Positions 1 through 8,469 of a DNA stretch of 64,000 bases are shown piece after piece (positions within the stretch are counted from its first letter, which is position 1; each line of letters opens with the position of its first letter). The notes under the pieces are model-generated. The model was given only the letters and a program-made list of their open reading frames with translations. It was not told the DNA's origin and did no database searches. The DNA is from Ureibacillus sinduriensis BLB-1 = JCM 15800 (GTDB lineage: Bacteria > Bacillota > Bacilli > Bacillales_A > Planococcaceae). Position numbers and translations under genes: made by a program. The stretch spans positions 248,001-312,000 of the forward strand of contig NZ_JPVO01000054.1 in the NCBI RefSeq assembly GCF_000772955.1, read 5' to 3'.

Positions 1-434
1 TAATACAGCTTATCCGTAAGCTGGAGATGGAAAGTCGGCTACATATTCGTTTTACCCTCGAAAAAGGGGTGCTGTCATTACCTCTTTCCAATAAGCAAAG
101 TGTTGTTGTTTATAGGGTTTTGCAGGAAAGTCTAACAAATGCCATGAAATATAGTCATTCTAAGGAAGTTGAAGTTGTTTTAGGTATCAATTCACTGCAA
201 AACGTGCAATTTCAAGTGAAGAATAAAATGATGACAGATAAACCAATCATCAAGGGGTTTGGTTTGAGCAGTATGGAGGAACGGCTTAAAGAAATCGGGG
301 GGGAACTGACCATCGTAAGAACCGAACAACATTTTATACTAAGGGGTTCCTTTCCTATGAAAAAACACAAAAATACGGCGGAAACTGTAGAAGAAGGAGT
401 AACTGAAAATGACGGTTCGAATATTGCTCGTTGA
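1..434 (+). CDS. Sensor histidine kinase, C-terminal fragment (LnrJ/YfiJ-like)
   Basis: The reading frame is open from the window edge, so the N-terminus (sensor, membrane helices, phospho-acceptor His) lies outside. What remains is the HATPase part of a NarL-class (HisKA_3) kinase: an N-box around LQESLTNAMKYSHS and a G-box GFGLSSMEERL. The gene overlaps the next one by 26 bases, the usual coupling of a kinase with its response regulator. The kinase-regulator-ATPase-permease-permease order matches B. subtilis lnrJKLMN (yfiJKLMN, linearmycin resistance). That kinase senses membrane-active polyketides; the ligand here is an inference from layout only. Confidence 0.85.
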   Translation, partial: IQLIRKLEMESRLHIRFTLEKGVLSLPLSNKQSVVVYRVLQESLTNAMKYSHSKEVEVVLGINSLQNVQFQVKNKMMTDKPIIKGFGLSSMEERLKEIGGELTIVRTEQHFILRGSFPMKKHKNTAETVEEGVTENDGSNIAR

Positions 435-1053
435 GGATCAGGCCATTGTCCGCAATGGATTGAAATTGATACTTGAACAAGACGAAGAGTTTCAGGTTAT
501 AGTAGAAGCCGGCAATGGGATCGAAGCTTTAAGCCGACTTGAACATACTCATGTGGATCTTGTTTTGATGGATGTTCGCATGCCGGAAATGAATGGAATC
601 GAAGCGACAAAACGTATTAAATCCCTTTACCCGAACTTGAAAGTCATTATTTTGACTACTTTTGAGGATGATGAATATGCCTATCAAACTTTAAAAGATG
701 GGGCAAATGGCTTTCTACTTAAATCTTCTGAACCTGAAAAACTACTTTCTTCCATTCATAGTGTATTGAGCGGAGGATTAGTATTGCAAGAAGATATTGC
801 TGCCAAATTAATGCCAAAATTATTGCGGCAAAGTGTTGTAGCGAAAGATGTGGAAATTCAACTGTCATTAACTGAACGTGAGTTATCAATAGTTAAGTTG
901 GTTGGTGAAGGAAAGTCAAATAAGGAAATCGCAAATAGCTTATTTTTATCAATCGGAACAGTAAAAAACCATATTACTAATATTTTGCAGGAGTTGGATT
1001 TGCGCGATCGAACACAATTAGCCATCTATGCTGTGAAAAATGGTTTAGTCTAA
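409..1053 (+). CDS. NarL/LuxR-family response regulator (LnrK/YfiK-like)
   Basis: A full-length 214-residue two-component regulator. The receiver domain (residues 1-120) has the acidic pair E9-D10, the phospho-acceptor D55 in LVLMDVRMP and a conserved Lys in FLLKS. A LuxR-type helix-turn-helix fills the C-terminus (LTERELSIVKLVGEGKSNKEIA, about residues 149-205). The ATG lies inside the end of the kinase gene and is preceded by a GAAGGAG ribosome site. By context it should be phosphorylated by that kinase and switch on the ABC exporter downstream; a terminator separates the two, so it probably acts at a promoter in the 1080-1180 gap. Confidence 0.9.
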   Translation: MTVRILLVEDQAIVRNGLKLILEQDEEFQVIVEAGNGIEALSRLEHTHVDLVLMDVRMPEMNGIEATKRIKSLYPNLKVIILTTFEDDEYAYQTLKDGANGFLLKSSEPEKLLSSIHSVLSGGLVLQEDIAAKLMPKLLRQSVVAKDVEIQLSLTERELSIVKLVGEGKSNKEIANSLFLSIGTVKNHITNILQELDLRDRTQLAIYAVKNGLV

Positions 1054-1079
1054 GCGGGTATTCTACACCGCTTTTTTTA
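1052..1079 (+). terminator. Rho-independent terminator after the response regulator
   Basis: A 6-bp stem AAGCGG/CCGCTT is followed by a run of seven T. It separates the two-component genes from the transporter genes and implies a separate regulated promoter for the latter. Confidence 0.65.
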
Positions 1080-1093
1080 TTTGGAGGATAAAA

Positions 1094-1162
1094 ATGACTT
1101 TGGTCACAATGTTTCGTGACGACAGCTACTTAGCATTTTTTTACCAAATTGTTAAAGTATAA
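1094..1162 (+). CDS. Possible 22-codon leader peptide ahead of the ABC exporter
   Basis: An ATG with a very good ribosome site (TTGGAGG, 6-base spacing) opens a 22-codon frame, MTLVTMFRDD then SYLAFFYQIVKV, that stops 19 bases before the TTG start of the ATPase gene. Leader peptides are common ahead of antibiotic-resistance genes in Firmicutes, so translational attenuation is possible. No homologue is recognised. The frame also spans the inverted repeat at 1103-1120, so it may be fortuitous. Confidence 0.3.
   Translation: MTLVTMFRDDSYLAFFYQIVKV
1103..1120. promoter_or_regulatory. Inverted repeat GTCAC-N8-GTGAC, candidate regulator operator
   Basis: A perfect 5-bp dyad with an 8-base spacer sits in the short gap between the terminator of the regulator gene and the exporter genes. 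A NarL-type dimer binding such a dyad upstream of the transporter promoter would fit the known behaviour of LnrK/LiaR-like systems. The assignment rests on position only. Confidence 0.3.
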
Positions 1163-1181
1163 CTAGAAAGGGTGAGTCAAT

Positions 1182-2114
1182 TTGATCGAAGTGGTGAATT
1201 TATCCAAAAATTTTAAAAGGGTAACAGCGGTAGAGCAGGTGAATTTATATATAGAGCCAGGGGAAATTGTCGGCTTACTGGGCCCAAATGGTGCCGGGAA
1301 GTCGACAACGATTGCAATGCTCTCCACACTGATTTCTCCAACTGATGGAGATGTTTTGCTTAATCATAAAAGTATCCTTAAGAATCCTTCAGAGCTTAGG
1401 GGGGTATTAGGCGTCGTTCCGCAAGAGATTGCATTATATGAAGATTTAACGGCCAAGGAGAACCTCCAGTTTTTTGGCAGCATACAGAAAATGCCTAAAC
1501 AGCTATTAGCCGAACGCATTGACATTGTGCTGGAGCAAATCGGATTACAAGATGAACCAAAAAAATTAGTAAAGCACTATTCTGGTGGTATGAAAAGGCG
1601 TCTCAATATAGGGGTGGCTATGCTTCATGAACCGAAATATCTCATAATGGATGAGCCGACTGTTGGAATTGATCCACAATCAAGGAATCATATTCTGAAA
1701 ACAGTTAAAACATTGAATGAAAATTCGAACATGGCAATTATCTACACGAGTCACTACATGGAAGAGGTCGAATTCTTATGCAATAGAATTTACATTATGG
1801 ATAAAGGGAAAATCATTGCATCCGGTACAAAAGAAGAAATAAAAGCAGTACTCTCATCGGAAAATACTGTACATGTAAAACTTGAATTCCATTCAAAAAG
1901 TTTCATAAATGATCTGATGGATCAGCCAATGTTATCCAATATCAATGCAAAGGAAGCCGAGATTACGTTTACTGTCGCCAAAGGGATGGATTTTTTACCG
2001 ATGTTGCTATCACTATGTGAAAAAAATAATGTCATTTTAAAAAGTTTCCAAGTTGAAGAGCCGACCCTTGAAGATGTATTTTTACATTTAACCGGTCGAG
2101 CGTTGCGAAATTAG
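1182..2114 (+). CDS. ABC exporter ATP-binding protein (LnrL/YfiL-like)
   Basis: A 310-residue ATPase of the drug-exporter (DrrA/CcmA) type. Visible motifs are Walker A GPNGAGKST (about 34-42), the signature YSGGMKRR, Walker B YLIMDEPTVGID, and the H-loop in YTSHYMEEVE. A C-terminal tail of about 90 residues is typical of this subfamily. The start is TTG, chosen because AGAAAGGGTGAG lies just upstream and MIEVVNLSKNF is the normal N-terminus. It is followed after 15 bases by the first permease. Together with the two permeases it should form an exporter for amphipathic antibiotics, by analogy with B. subtilis linearmycin resistance; the real substrate is unknown. Confidence 0.9.
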   Translation: MIEVVNLSKNFKRVTAVEQVNLYIEPGEIVGLLGPNGAGKSTTIAMLSTLISPTDGDVLLNHKSILKNPSELRGVLGVVPQEIALYEDLTAKENLQFFGSIQKMPKQLLAERIDIVLEQIGLQDEPKKLVKHYSGGMKRRLNIGVAMLHEPKYLIMDEPTVGIDPQSRNHILKTVKTLNENSNMAIIYTSHYMEEVEFLCNRIYIMDKGKIIASGTKEEIKAVLSSENTVHVKLEFHSKSFINDLMDQPMLSNINAKEAEITFTVAKGMDFLPMLLSLCEKNNVILKSFQVEEPTLEDVFLHLTGRALRN

Positions 2115-2129
2115 TATGGAGGGGAAACC

Positions 2130-3386
2130 ATGTTTATAGCACTTATAAAAAAACAGATAAAGCTTTTACTGCGAAGTCCCTCTGAAATTTTGACCTTATT
2201 CGTAATGCCGATTGTTCTGATACTTATATTAAGTTATGCTTTAGGACCCCTAATGGAAGGGGACTCAGAGATGACAATCATCGAACTCGCTATTATCCAT
2301 CATGAGGATGAGGAGGAACAAATCCAGGGGTTTATTGACGCTCTTCCGCCAAATGTAGTCTTGGACCAGAAAACATCTGGTAATATTGAAAACTCATTGC
2401 CGGTTTCTATGCTTGTGAAGGAATTGGAAAACAATAATGAAATGAAAGAATTGATTCATGTAACACAACTGGACGCCAAAAGCTTGGCTGAGGTAAAAAA
2501 GAGTGGGGATTATGATGTTGTTTTGGAAATACCCAGCAACTTTACCAAAGAGTATTTGGACGCCAAGTTTTTTGATCAAGAAAAACCAGCTTTTAATGTG
2601 TATTTAAATGAAAGTGAACAGATCACTTCTACAATTGTCAAAGAAATTATCGATTATTTTCAGCAGCAATATACATTGCAATCCGAATTATCGGAAAGTG
2701 GTGTCATCATAGATCATACAGCACTCTCTTCGCAGAAAATACATTCAACAATTCGTTCTGTCGATTCTTTGGAAGAGGTACCTTCAAGTGTCTACTACAC
2801 TTTCAGTATGACAGTCATGTTTATGTTATTTATTGCGGGTACTCTAGCGAGTCAATCGTTCATTGAAAAGAATACTCATATTTTTGATCGCATCTTGCTG
2901 GCACGAATTCACTCAAGCACCTACTTGTTGAGCATTATTGTTTCTTCAATACTATTTTCACTGCTGCAAGTGTTTGTTCTGTTTACATTCTCGTATTTTG
3001 TATTCAATATTAGCTTTGCAAATTGGGAACTGTTTTTATTGCTGAGCATACTTTTTTCAATCGTTATTGGAGCAATAGCGGCCCTGTTGTCCTCGATTAA
3101 TTATCGGTCCAATTCTGCCGGTGCTTCCAATTTATTTTCAACAGCAATTGTAGCAATTTTGGCATTTTTCGGAGGCAGTTATTTTAATATTAGCAGTTTG
3201 TCGCCATTTATTGTCAATGTTGGAATGCTGACTCCTAATGGCGCAGCACTGGATGGCTACTTAAAGATTGCGCAAAACGGCAGTTTAAATGATCTACTGC
3301 CCAATATTACAGTTCTTTCAAGTTTAGCATTTTTGTTAATGCTGATTGCATTTCTTCTGTTCCCGAAAAGAGGTGGCATTGTTTGA
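2130..3386 (+). CDS. ABC-2 type permease, first subunit (LnrM/YfiM-like)
   Basis: A 418-residue ABC-2 permease. One N-terminal helix (about residues 20-40) is followed by a large extracytoplasmic segment of about 180 residues, then five hydrophobic helices from about residue 225 to the end, the standard layout of this family. The ribosome site GGAGGGG precedes the ATG. The stop codon overlaps the next gene by 4 bases, indicating translational coupling and a heteromeric transporter. Related to YhgE/Pip-like and NatB-like permeases, but operon position favours the linearmycin-type exporter. Confidence 0.88.
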   Translation: MFIALIKKQIKLLLRSPSEILTLFVMPIVLILILSYALGPLMEGDSEMTIIELAIIHHEDEEEQIQGFIDALPPNVVLDQKTSGNIENSLPVSMLVKELENNNEMKELIHVTQLDAKSLAEVKKSGDYDVVLEIPSNFTKEYLDAKFFDQEKPAFNVYLNESEQITSTIVKEIIDYFQQQYTLQSELSESGVIIDHTALSSQKIHSTIRSVDSLEEVPSSVYYTFSMTVMFMLFIAGTLASQSFIEKNTHIFDRILLARIHSSTYLLSIIVSSILFSLLQVFVLFTFSYFVFNISFANWELFLLLSILFSIVIGAIAALLSSINYRSNSAGASNLFSTAIVAILAFFGGSYFNISSLSPFIVNVGMLTPNGAALDGYLKIAQNGSLNDLLPNITVLSSLAFLLMLIAFLLFPKRGGIV

Positions 3387-4486
3387 AACATATATTTAAA
3401 ACAAAACTATTATTATTGGCACGCCAACCGGCAAGTTTTATAATTATCACCATTATTATTTGTGCATTTGCCTATGTCCTTGGACTCGGTTCTCAATCTA
3501 AATTGCCGATAGCCGTTTTTTCAGACTTGAAAGATGAGCAAACAAAAATTTACATGGCCGAATTCGGCAATATCCCGGAAACGGAATTCACCTTGGTGAA
3601 AGAGGAAAGAGCAATTTCGCTTGTAGAAAAGGGAGAATATGATGTTGCAGTGCACTTAATGGGTGATGGATTTGAGCTGATCACTTCTCCGGATTTTATG
3701 GATTCTGCATTGATCAACAATGAACTGACTATGATCTATAGCAGACTCACGCAAAAAGAAGCCATTATCAATGCAACCCCTACAAGCGAACAAGATGAAG
3801 TAGAACGAATTATAGACAAAGCTGCAGAAAATCCAAGCTTTCATATAAAGTATTCAAGCTTTACAAATGATGGGGATTTTATTTGGGATTCGAAGCTCCA
3901 CGGCTTGTTCGGATTTAGTTTGTTTATGGTAATTTATACCGTATCGAACGGAGTTTATCCGATAATCATGGATAGAAGAAAGCGTATATGGGACCGATTG
4001 ACAGTTTCTTCTATTGGTAAGACGGAAGTTTATTTGGCAAATATTTTATATAGTTTTTTAATTGGCTATCTACAGGTAGTTCTCGTTCTAAGCATATTCC
4101 ACTTCATTGTCGGTGTAGATTTTTATGGAGGCTTCTATAATAGTTTGTTGATGGTGATTCCATATTTACTTTGCATTGTCTCACTCTCTATATTTATTGC
4201 GTCCGTGGTAAGTACGCAAGGGAAATTCAACGCGGTGATTATGGTGATTGCTGTACCTTTCGCAATGTTGGGAGGTGCCTATTGGCCACTAGAAATTGTA
4301 ACCTCCGATGTCATTTTGGCGCTCTCGTATATCTCGCCGATTACTTATGGGTTGGAATTATTAAATGGTGTAACGATAAATAATAGTTCTTTTGTAGATT
4401 TAATACAACCGCTTGGAGTATTGCTCTTCATATCAGTAGTCTTGATGGGGATTGGTATTAATGTAATGGAGCGACGAGAACAATAG
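3383..4486 (+). CDS. ABC-2 type permease, second subunit (LnrN/YfiN-like)
   Basis: A 367-residue permease paralogous to its neighbour: an N-terminal helix (about 17-35), an extracytoplasmic domain, and five C-terminal helices with a typical AMLGGAYWPLEIV segment. It starts at a TTG inside the stop of the first permease (TTGA overlap), so the two subunits are made in step. It is the last gene of the exporter operon; the following 410 bases hold a terminator but no further convincing gene. Confidence 0.87.
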   Translation: MKHIFKTKLLLLARQPASFIIITIIICAFAYVLGLGSQSKLPIAVFSDLKDEQTKIYMAEFGNIPETEFTLVKEERAISLVEKGEYDVAVHLMGDGFELITSPDFMDSALINNELTMIYSRLTQKEAIINATPTSEQDEVERIIDKAAENPSFHIKYSSFTNDGDFIWDSKLHGLFGFSLFMVIYTVSNGVYPIIMDRRKRIWDRLTVSSIGKTEVYLANILYSFLIGYLQVVLVLSIFHFIVGVDFYGGFYNSLLMVIPYLLCIVSLSIFIASVVSTQGKFNAVIMVIAVPFAMLGGAYWPLEIVTSDVILALSYISPITYGLELLNGVTINNSSFVDLIQPLGVLLFISVVLMGIGINVMERREQ

Positions 4487-4510
4487 TCCCGTTTTCTATG
4501 AACTCCTCAA

Positions 4511-4627
4511 ATGGATGATACCAAGGATGGCATCGAAATGCTTGTACTCAACAAACTTGGGAAGGCAAAAACTACCGTTAAAATCCTGGGAAATCAAGCA
4601 GGTTGGATATATCCAAAAGGTGATTAA
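4511..4627 (+). other. Unexplained 38-codon open frame in a 410-base gap
   Basis: Between the exporter operon and the PBP gene lies an ATG-started frame of 38 codons (MDDTKDGIEM..., ending NQAGWIYPKGD) with protein-like composition but no ribosome site. It ends 7 bases before the stem of a strong terminator. Short self-complementary pieces (GCAT-CGAA-ATGC; CCTG...CAGG) mean it could equally be part of a small RNA or a gene remnant. No family is recognised. The rest of the gap is AT-rich and carries the PBP promoter. Confidence 0.15.
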
Positions 4628-4634
4628 TACTATG

Positions 4635-4664
4635 AGGATGGAAGTGATATTTCCATCCTTTTTT
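4635..4664 (+). terminator. Rho-independent terminator
   Basis: A 9-bp perfect stem AGGATGGAA/TTCCATCCT with a 7-base loop, followed by T residues. It ends transcripts from the exporter operon or from a small transcript in the gap. Confidence 0.75.
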
Positions 4665-4832
4665 GCCGTTGTCATAAATTTTACTTCAATCTATTTTTTG
4701 ATATTTATCTAAAATCGTTGGGGAGATGTCCATTAGCGAAATATACTCAGGATAGGTGGAACCATTTTCAAATTTTACCGTCACAAAACATGAAGATTAA
4801 GACCTTCAGTGCTTTTTAATCATCTGGTCAAA

Positions 4833-4841
4833 TGCTATACT
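4833..4841 (+). promoter_or_regulatory. Extended -10 promoter of the PBP gene
   Basis: TGCTATACT combines a TGn extension with a 5/6 match to TATAAT, 56 bases upstream of the TTG start. The -35 region is only T-rich, which an extended -10 element tolerates. Confidence 0.45.
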
Positions 4842-4896
4842 AAAATGTATGTATTTATCCTGAAAAGTCAAATTCAGAAAGGGGGAGACATTTCAA

Positions 4897-7110
4897 TTGC
4901 GAAAGAAAACAAAAACTCAACGTGCATCCAGTGTGAAAGCAAAATACCGGGCTAGTTTGTCATTTCGTATGAACGTCCTTTTCTTTTCCATTTTCCTATT
5001 ATTTTCCATGCTTATTTTCCGATTGGGCTATTTACAGATCGTAAAAGGCGAGGATTATGTACGGGCTCTAGAAAGAACCGAGGAAGTTGCGGTGAATACG
5101 AGCGTACCTCGGGGAAGGATATATGATCGGTACGGTAGAGTATTAGTTGATAATGAGCCGGAAAATGCCATTACATATACGAAAATGCAGACAACCACTA
5201 CTTCTGAAATGCTGGAAATTGCTGAACAGCTGGCCATGCTGATGGAGCAGCCGATAGATCGGGTTACATTGCGCGACAAGCAAGATTTCTGGATTATGAA
5301 GAATAAAGAAATCGCTTATGAGAAAGTAACAGAAAAAGAGCAAGAAAAACTAAGAGAAAATGAAGAGCTCGAAGAAAAAGAAATTCAAGCTGAAATAGAT
5401 CGCTTAGTACGTGAACGTATTACGGAAGAAGATTTGGCACAGTTAACACAATTTGATTTGGAAGTGTTGGCCATTTATCGCGAAATGACATCCGGTTATA
5501 ATTTATCTCCTCAAATCATCAAAAGCGAGAATGTAACTGATGAAGAGTTCGCCCGCGTATCAGAAAGATTATCCGACTTGCCTGGGGTGAATACAACAAC
5601 AGATTGGAAACGTGTGAAACTTTCCTCGCTGGCAATTTTGGGCAGAACAACAATACCGAGCAAGGGGATACCAAAATCTAAACTGAACTATTACTTGGCA
5701 AGGGATTACTCGCGGAATGACCGCGTTGGGGAGAGTTATTTCGAAGCAAGCTATGAAGAACTTCTTCAAGGCCAAAAATCTGTAGTGAAAAATATAACGA
5801 ACAAACAAGGGCAAGTAATTGATACTTTAACTACCTATGAAGGCGAACCTGGCAGCGACTTAGTTACAACGATTGATATTGAGTTGCAGGAAGCGGCAGA
5901 CCGTATTGTGGAAGAAAAACTTCTGGAATTAAAATCAATGAGCCAATCCCACCTATTGGATAGAGCATTTTTTGTGATGATGAATCCAAACACCGGGGAA
6001 TTACTATCGGTAGTGGGCAAGAAACTTGAAACGGATAAGGAAACAGGCAAAAAATATATTGTTGATTACTCCTATGGATCGTTCACAACTGCATATGAAG
6101 TTGGTTCAACTGTCAAAGCAGCCACATTGTTGATGGGGTATTCCGAAGGGGCTATTAAGCCTGGAGAAGTGATGATTGACCAACCCATCAAGCTGGCCGG
6201 CACAAATGTAAAGAGTTCTATCTTTAACCGTAATGGCAGAATTGCATTGAACGACCAAACCGCGCTGGAACGTTCGTCAAACTCGTATATGTTCCAAACC
6301 GCAATAAAAATTGCGGGTTCGACCTATAGCTATAATATGCCATTCAGAATTAAAGAAGGCACATTGCAAACGATGAGAAATGCGTATGCACAATTTGGAC
6401 TTGGGGTTAATACAGGGATCGATCTGCCGAACGAATTTGCTGGATTTGCTGGTGAGTTGACGGATAACGGTAAAATTTTGAATCTTGCTATTGGGCAATT
6501 TGATACTTATACGCCTCTGCAAATGGCGCAATATATTTCAACTGTTGCTAATGGCGGCTATCGGATCGAACCACGGATGTTGAAAGAAATCCGGGAACCA
6601 TCGGAGGATGGGGAAATGTTGGGTCCTTTAGTTGAAGAAGTAACACCGAAAGTATTAAACCGAATTTCCAATTCAACTGATGAAATTAACAATGTGAAAG
6701 AAGGCTTAAGAAAAGTTTATGTGGGTTCCCGAGGATCAGCACGTTCCTATTTTGCGGATGCCCCATATAGTGCGGCAGGTAAAACAGGAACCGCGGAGGT
6801 TGTTTACTACGGTCCGAATCGGGAAGAATGGGCAACAGAAACTATCAATATTGCGCATGTCGGTTTTGCACCATACGAAAACCCGGAAGTAGCTTACGCC
6901 GTTATTTTCCCATGGGCAACAACGAATTATAATATTTCATTGCCGCATGCAAGCCAAACGGCCAGAGAAATTTTGGATGTATATTTTGAGCTGAAGCAGA
7001 AATATGCCAAAGAAGGAAGAACTTCAAGCTCGGTGAAACAAGAAATTTTGCCAACAACAACAGGCGAAAAAATAGATGAAGATACAGCAGATGAAACAGT
7101 AACTGAATAA
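4897..7110 (+). CDS. pbpA: Class B penicillin-binding protein (PbpA/PBP2-type transpeptidase)
   Basis: A 737-residue membrane-anchored D,D-transpeptidase that cross-links peptidoglycan. A cytoplasmic basic tail and one helix (about residues 27-48) are followed by a dimerisation domain with the RGRIYDRYGRVL motif, a charged helical insert (about 145-185), and the transpeptidase domain. Catalytic motifs are S404-TVK, SSN at 460-462 and KTG at 629-631. There are no PASTA repeats, so it is the PbpA/PbpH elongation type rather than SpoVD/PBP2B. The start is TTG with a strong GAAAGGGGGAG site. Its place immediately before pstS is the same as in B. subtilis (yqgF-yqgG). Confidence 0.9.
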   Translation: MRKKTKTQRASSVKAKYRASLSFRMNVLFFSIFLLFSMLIFRLGYLQIVKGEDYVRALERTEEVAVNTSVPRGRIYDRYGRVLVDNEPENAITYTKMQTTTTSEMLEIAEQLAMLMEQPIDRVTLRDKQDFWIMKNKEIAYEKVTEKEQEKLRENEELEEKEIQAEIDRLVRERITEEDLAQLTQFDLEVLAIYREMTSGYNLSPQIIKSENVTDEEFARVSERLSDLPGVNTTTDWKRVKLSSLAILGRTTIPSKGIPKSKLNYYLARDYSRNDRVGESYFEASYEELLQGQKSVVKNITNKQGQVIDTLTTYEGEPGSDLVTTIDIELQEAADRIVEEKLLELKSMSQSHLLDRAFFVMMNPNTGELLSVVGKKLETDKETGKKYIVDYSYGSFTTAYEVGSTVKAATLLMGYSEGAIKPGEVMIDQPIKLAGTNVKSSIFNRNGRIALNDQTALERSSNSYMFQTAIKIAGSTYSYNMPFRIKEGTLQTMRNAYAQFGLGVNTGIDLPNEFAGFAGELTDNGKILNLAIGQFDTYTPLQMAQYISTVANGGYRIEPRMLKEIREPSEDGEMLGPLVEEVTPKVLNRISNSTDEINNVKEGLRKVYVGSRGSARSYFADAPYSAAGKTGTAEVVYYGPNREEWATETINIAHVGFAPYENPEVAYAVIFPWATTNYNISLPHASQTAREILDVYFELKQKYAKEGRTSSSVKQEILPTTTGEKIDEDTADETVTE

Positions 7111-7122
7111 TGACTGAAATTG

Positions 7123-7157
7123 AAATCCCTTAGGAATAAATATCCTAAGGGATTTTT
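7123..7157 (+). terminator. Terminator between the PBP gene and the pst operon
   Basis: A perfect 13-bp stem AAATCCCTTAGGA/TCCTAAGGGATTT followed by T residues. It isolates the pst operon from PBP transcription. Confidence 0.9.
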
Positions 7158-7282
7158 TCTATATTCCGAAATGGTCCGAAGCCGCTCATGCATCCATCAA
7201 CCAAAAATGTGAGGTAATGCAGGTTCAAAACTAGTTTTCCATCATATAAAGAAATTCCTAAATTTACAAAATTCGATAGCGA

Positions 7283-7336
7283 TTTACAATTTCTTAACAA
7301 TGCGTTTATATGAAATCAACAAACTAGCTTTATAGT
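7283..7336 (+). promoter_or_regulatory. PhoP-dependent promoter: four tandem Pho boxes plus -10
   Basis: Four hexamers lie at an exact 11-base period: TTTACA (7283), TTAACA (7294), TTTATA (7305), TCAACA (7316). This is the TT(A/T/C)ACA-N5 arrangement bound by phosphorylated PhoP in Bacillus. A -10 element TATAGT (7331-7336) follows the last box, placing the boxes at about -60 to -22 as in the B. subtilis pst promoter. An extra TTTACA at 7263 is out of register. It predicts induction of pstSCAB-phoU under phosphate starvation. Confidence 0.85.
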
Positions 7337-7384
7337 TTTAACTGTAAGACAAACTTACTATGAATTTGATGGAGGAAATAAGAG

Positions 7385-8377
7385 ATGAAAAAGTGGAAGT
7401 ACTTAACAATGACAGCCGCACTAGGCGCGACCTTTGTTTTAGGTGCGTGTGGATCAGAGGACGCGGATACTGAAACAGAAACAGAAACAGAAGATGGAGC
7501 GGCAACAGGTAGTGAAACTACTGATAACGCTGATTCAGGTGATGCAAAATTATCTGGTGAAGTAATAGGTGATGGTTCATCGACTGTAGCACCAATTACT
7601 GAAGCTCTTGTTGAAGAGTATGCCGGAGTTCAACCGGATGTAAAAGTGTCTGCGGGTGTTTCAGGTACTGGCGGTGGTTTTGAGAAATTTATCGCTGGCG
7701 AAACGGACTTCTCTAACGCATCCCGTCCAATAAAAGAAGAAGAAATTGCTGAATTAGAAAAAGCTGGTATTGATTATACAGAATTTCAAGTAGCTTTTGA
7801 TGGTTTGACAGTAGTCGTTAACCCAGAAAATGATTGGGCTACAGACCTAACAGTAGATCAATTGAAACAACTTTGGATTGAAGATGGTACTACTAAAAAA
7901 TGGTCGGATATTGATCCGTCATGGCCAGAAGAAGAGGTTGTTTTCTACTCGCCAGGTACTGATTCAGGTACTTACGATTATTTCGATGAAGTAATTTTGG
8001 ATGGTGCCGACTTAGCAAAGGCAGCAACATTGTCTGAAGATGATAACGTATTGGTTCAAGGTGTTGCCGGAGATAAAAACGCAATCGGATTCTTCGGTTA
8101 TGCTTACTACCTTGAAAACCAAGATAAGTTAACTGCTGTAAAAATCGATGGTGTTGAGCCAAATAACGAAACAATCGAATCTGGAGAATATACTCCTCTA
8201 TCTCGTCCACTATTCGTTTATGCGAAAAACACTGCTTTGCAAGAAAATGAAGCATTTTATGATTTCATGAAATTTTCTCTAGAAAACGCTGGTGAAATGG
8301 CTGAAGCTGTTGGTTATGTAAAATTGCCAGATGAAAAGTATGAAGAAGGTTTATCAACACTGGAAGGCTTAAAATAA
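7385..8377 (+). CDS. pstS: Phosphate-binding lipoprotein PstS
   Basis: The extracellular phosphate receptor of the high-affinity Pst ABC importer. It is 330 residues with a lipoprotein signal peptide ending in the lipobox LGAC (Cys22), then an acidic, Thr/Glu-rich linker (about 25-55). The PBP-like fold carries the typical phosphate-binding stretches GDGSSTVAPITEA, SGTGGGFEKF and SPGTDSGTYDYF. GGAGGAAATAAGAG precedes the ATG. It is the first gene behind the Pho boxes and is separated from pstC by a stem-loop, which may give it higher expression than the membrane genes. Confidence 0.96.
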   Translation: MKKWKYLTMTAALGATFVLGACGSEDADTETETETEDGAATGSETTDNADSGDAKLSGEVIGDGSSTVAPITEALVEEYAGVQPDVKVSAGVSGTGGGFEKFIAGETDFSNASRPIKEEEIAELEKAGIDYTEFQVAFDGLTVVVNPENDWATDLTVDQLKQLWIEDGTTKKWSDIDPSWPEEEVVFYSPGTDSGTYDYFDEVILDGADLAKAATLSEDDNVLVQGVAGDKNAIGFFGYAYYLENQDKLTAVKIDGVEPNNETIESGEYTPLSRPLFVYAKNTALQENEAFYDFMKFSLENAGEMAEAVGYVKLPDEKYEEGLSTLEGLK

Positions 8378-8401
8378 TAAGCATTAGAAAGTAAATAACA
8401 T

Positions 8402-8445
8402 AAATGTGTGGGAGCCGCCACTTAGGTATCTCGCACATTTTCTCA
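8402..8445 (+). terminator. Intercistronic stem-loop between pstS and pstC
   Basis: An imperfect hairpin pairs AAATGTGTGGGAG with CTCGCACATTT across a 14-base loop, followed by a broken T run. It could act as a partial terminator or as a 3' stabiliser of pstS mRNA, giving more binding protein than permease. The effect on expression is an inference. Confidence 0.5.
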
Positions 8446-8469
8446 CGTATTTTGAAGGGAGTTTGTACA

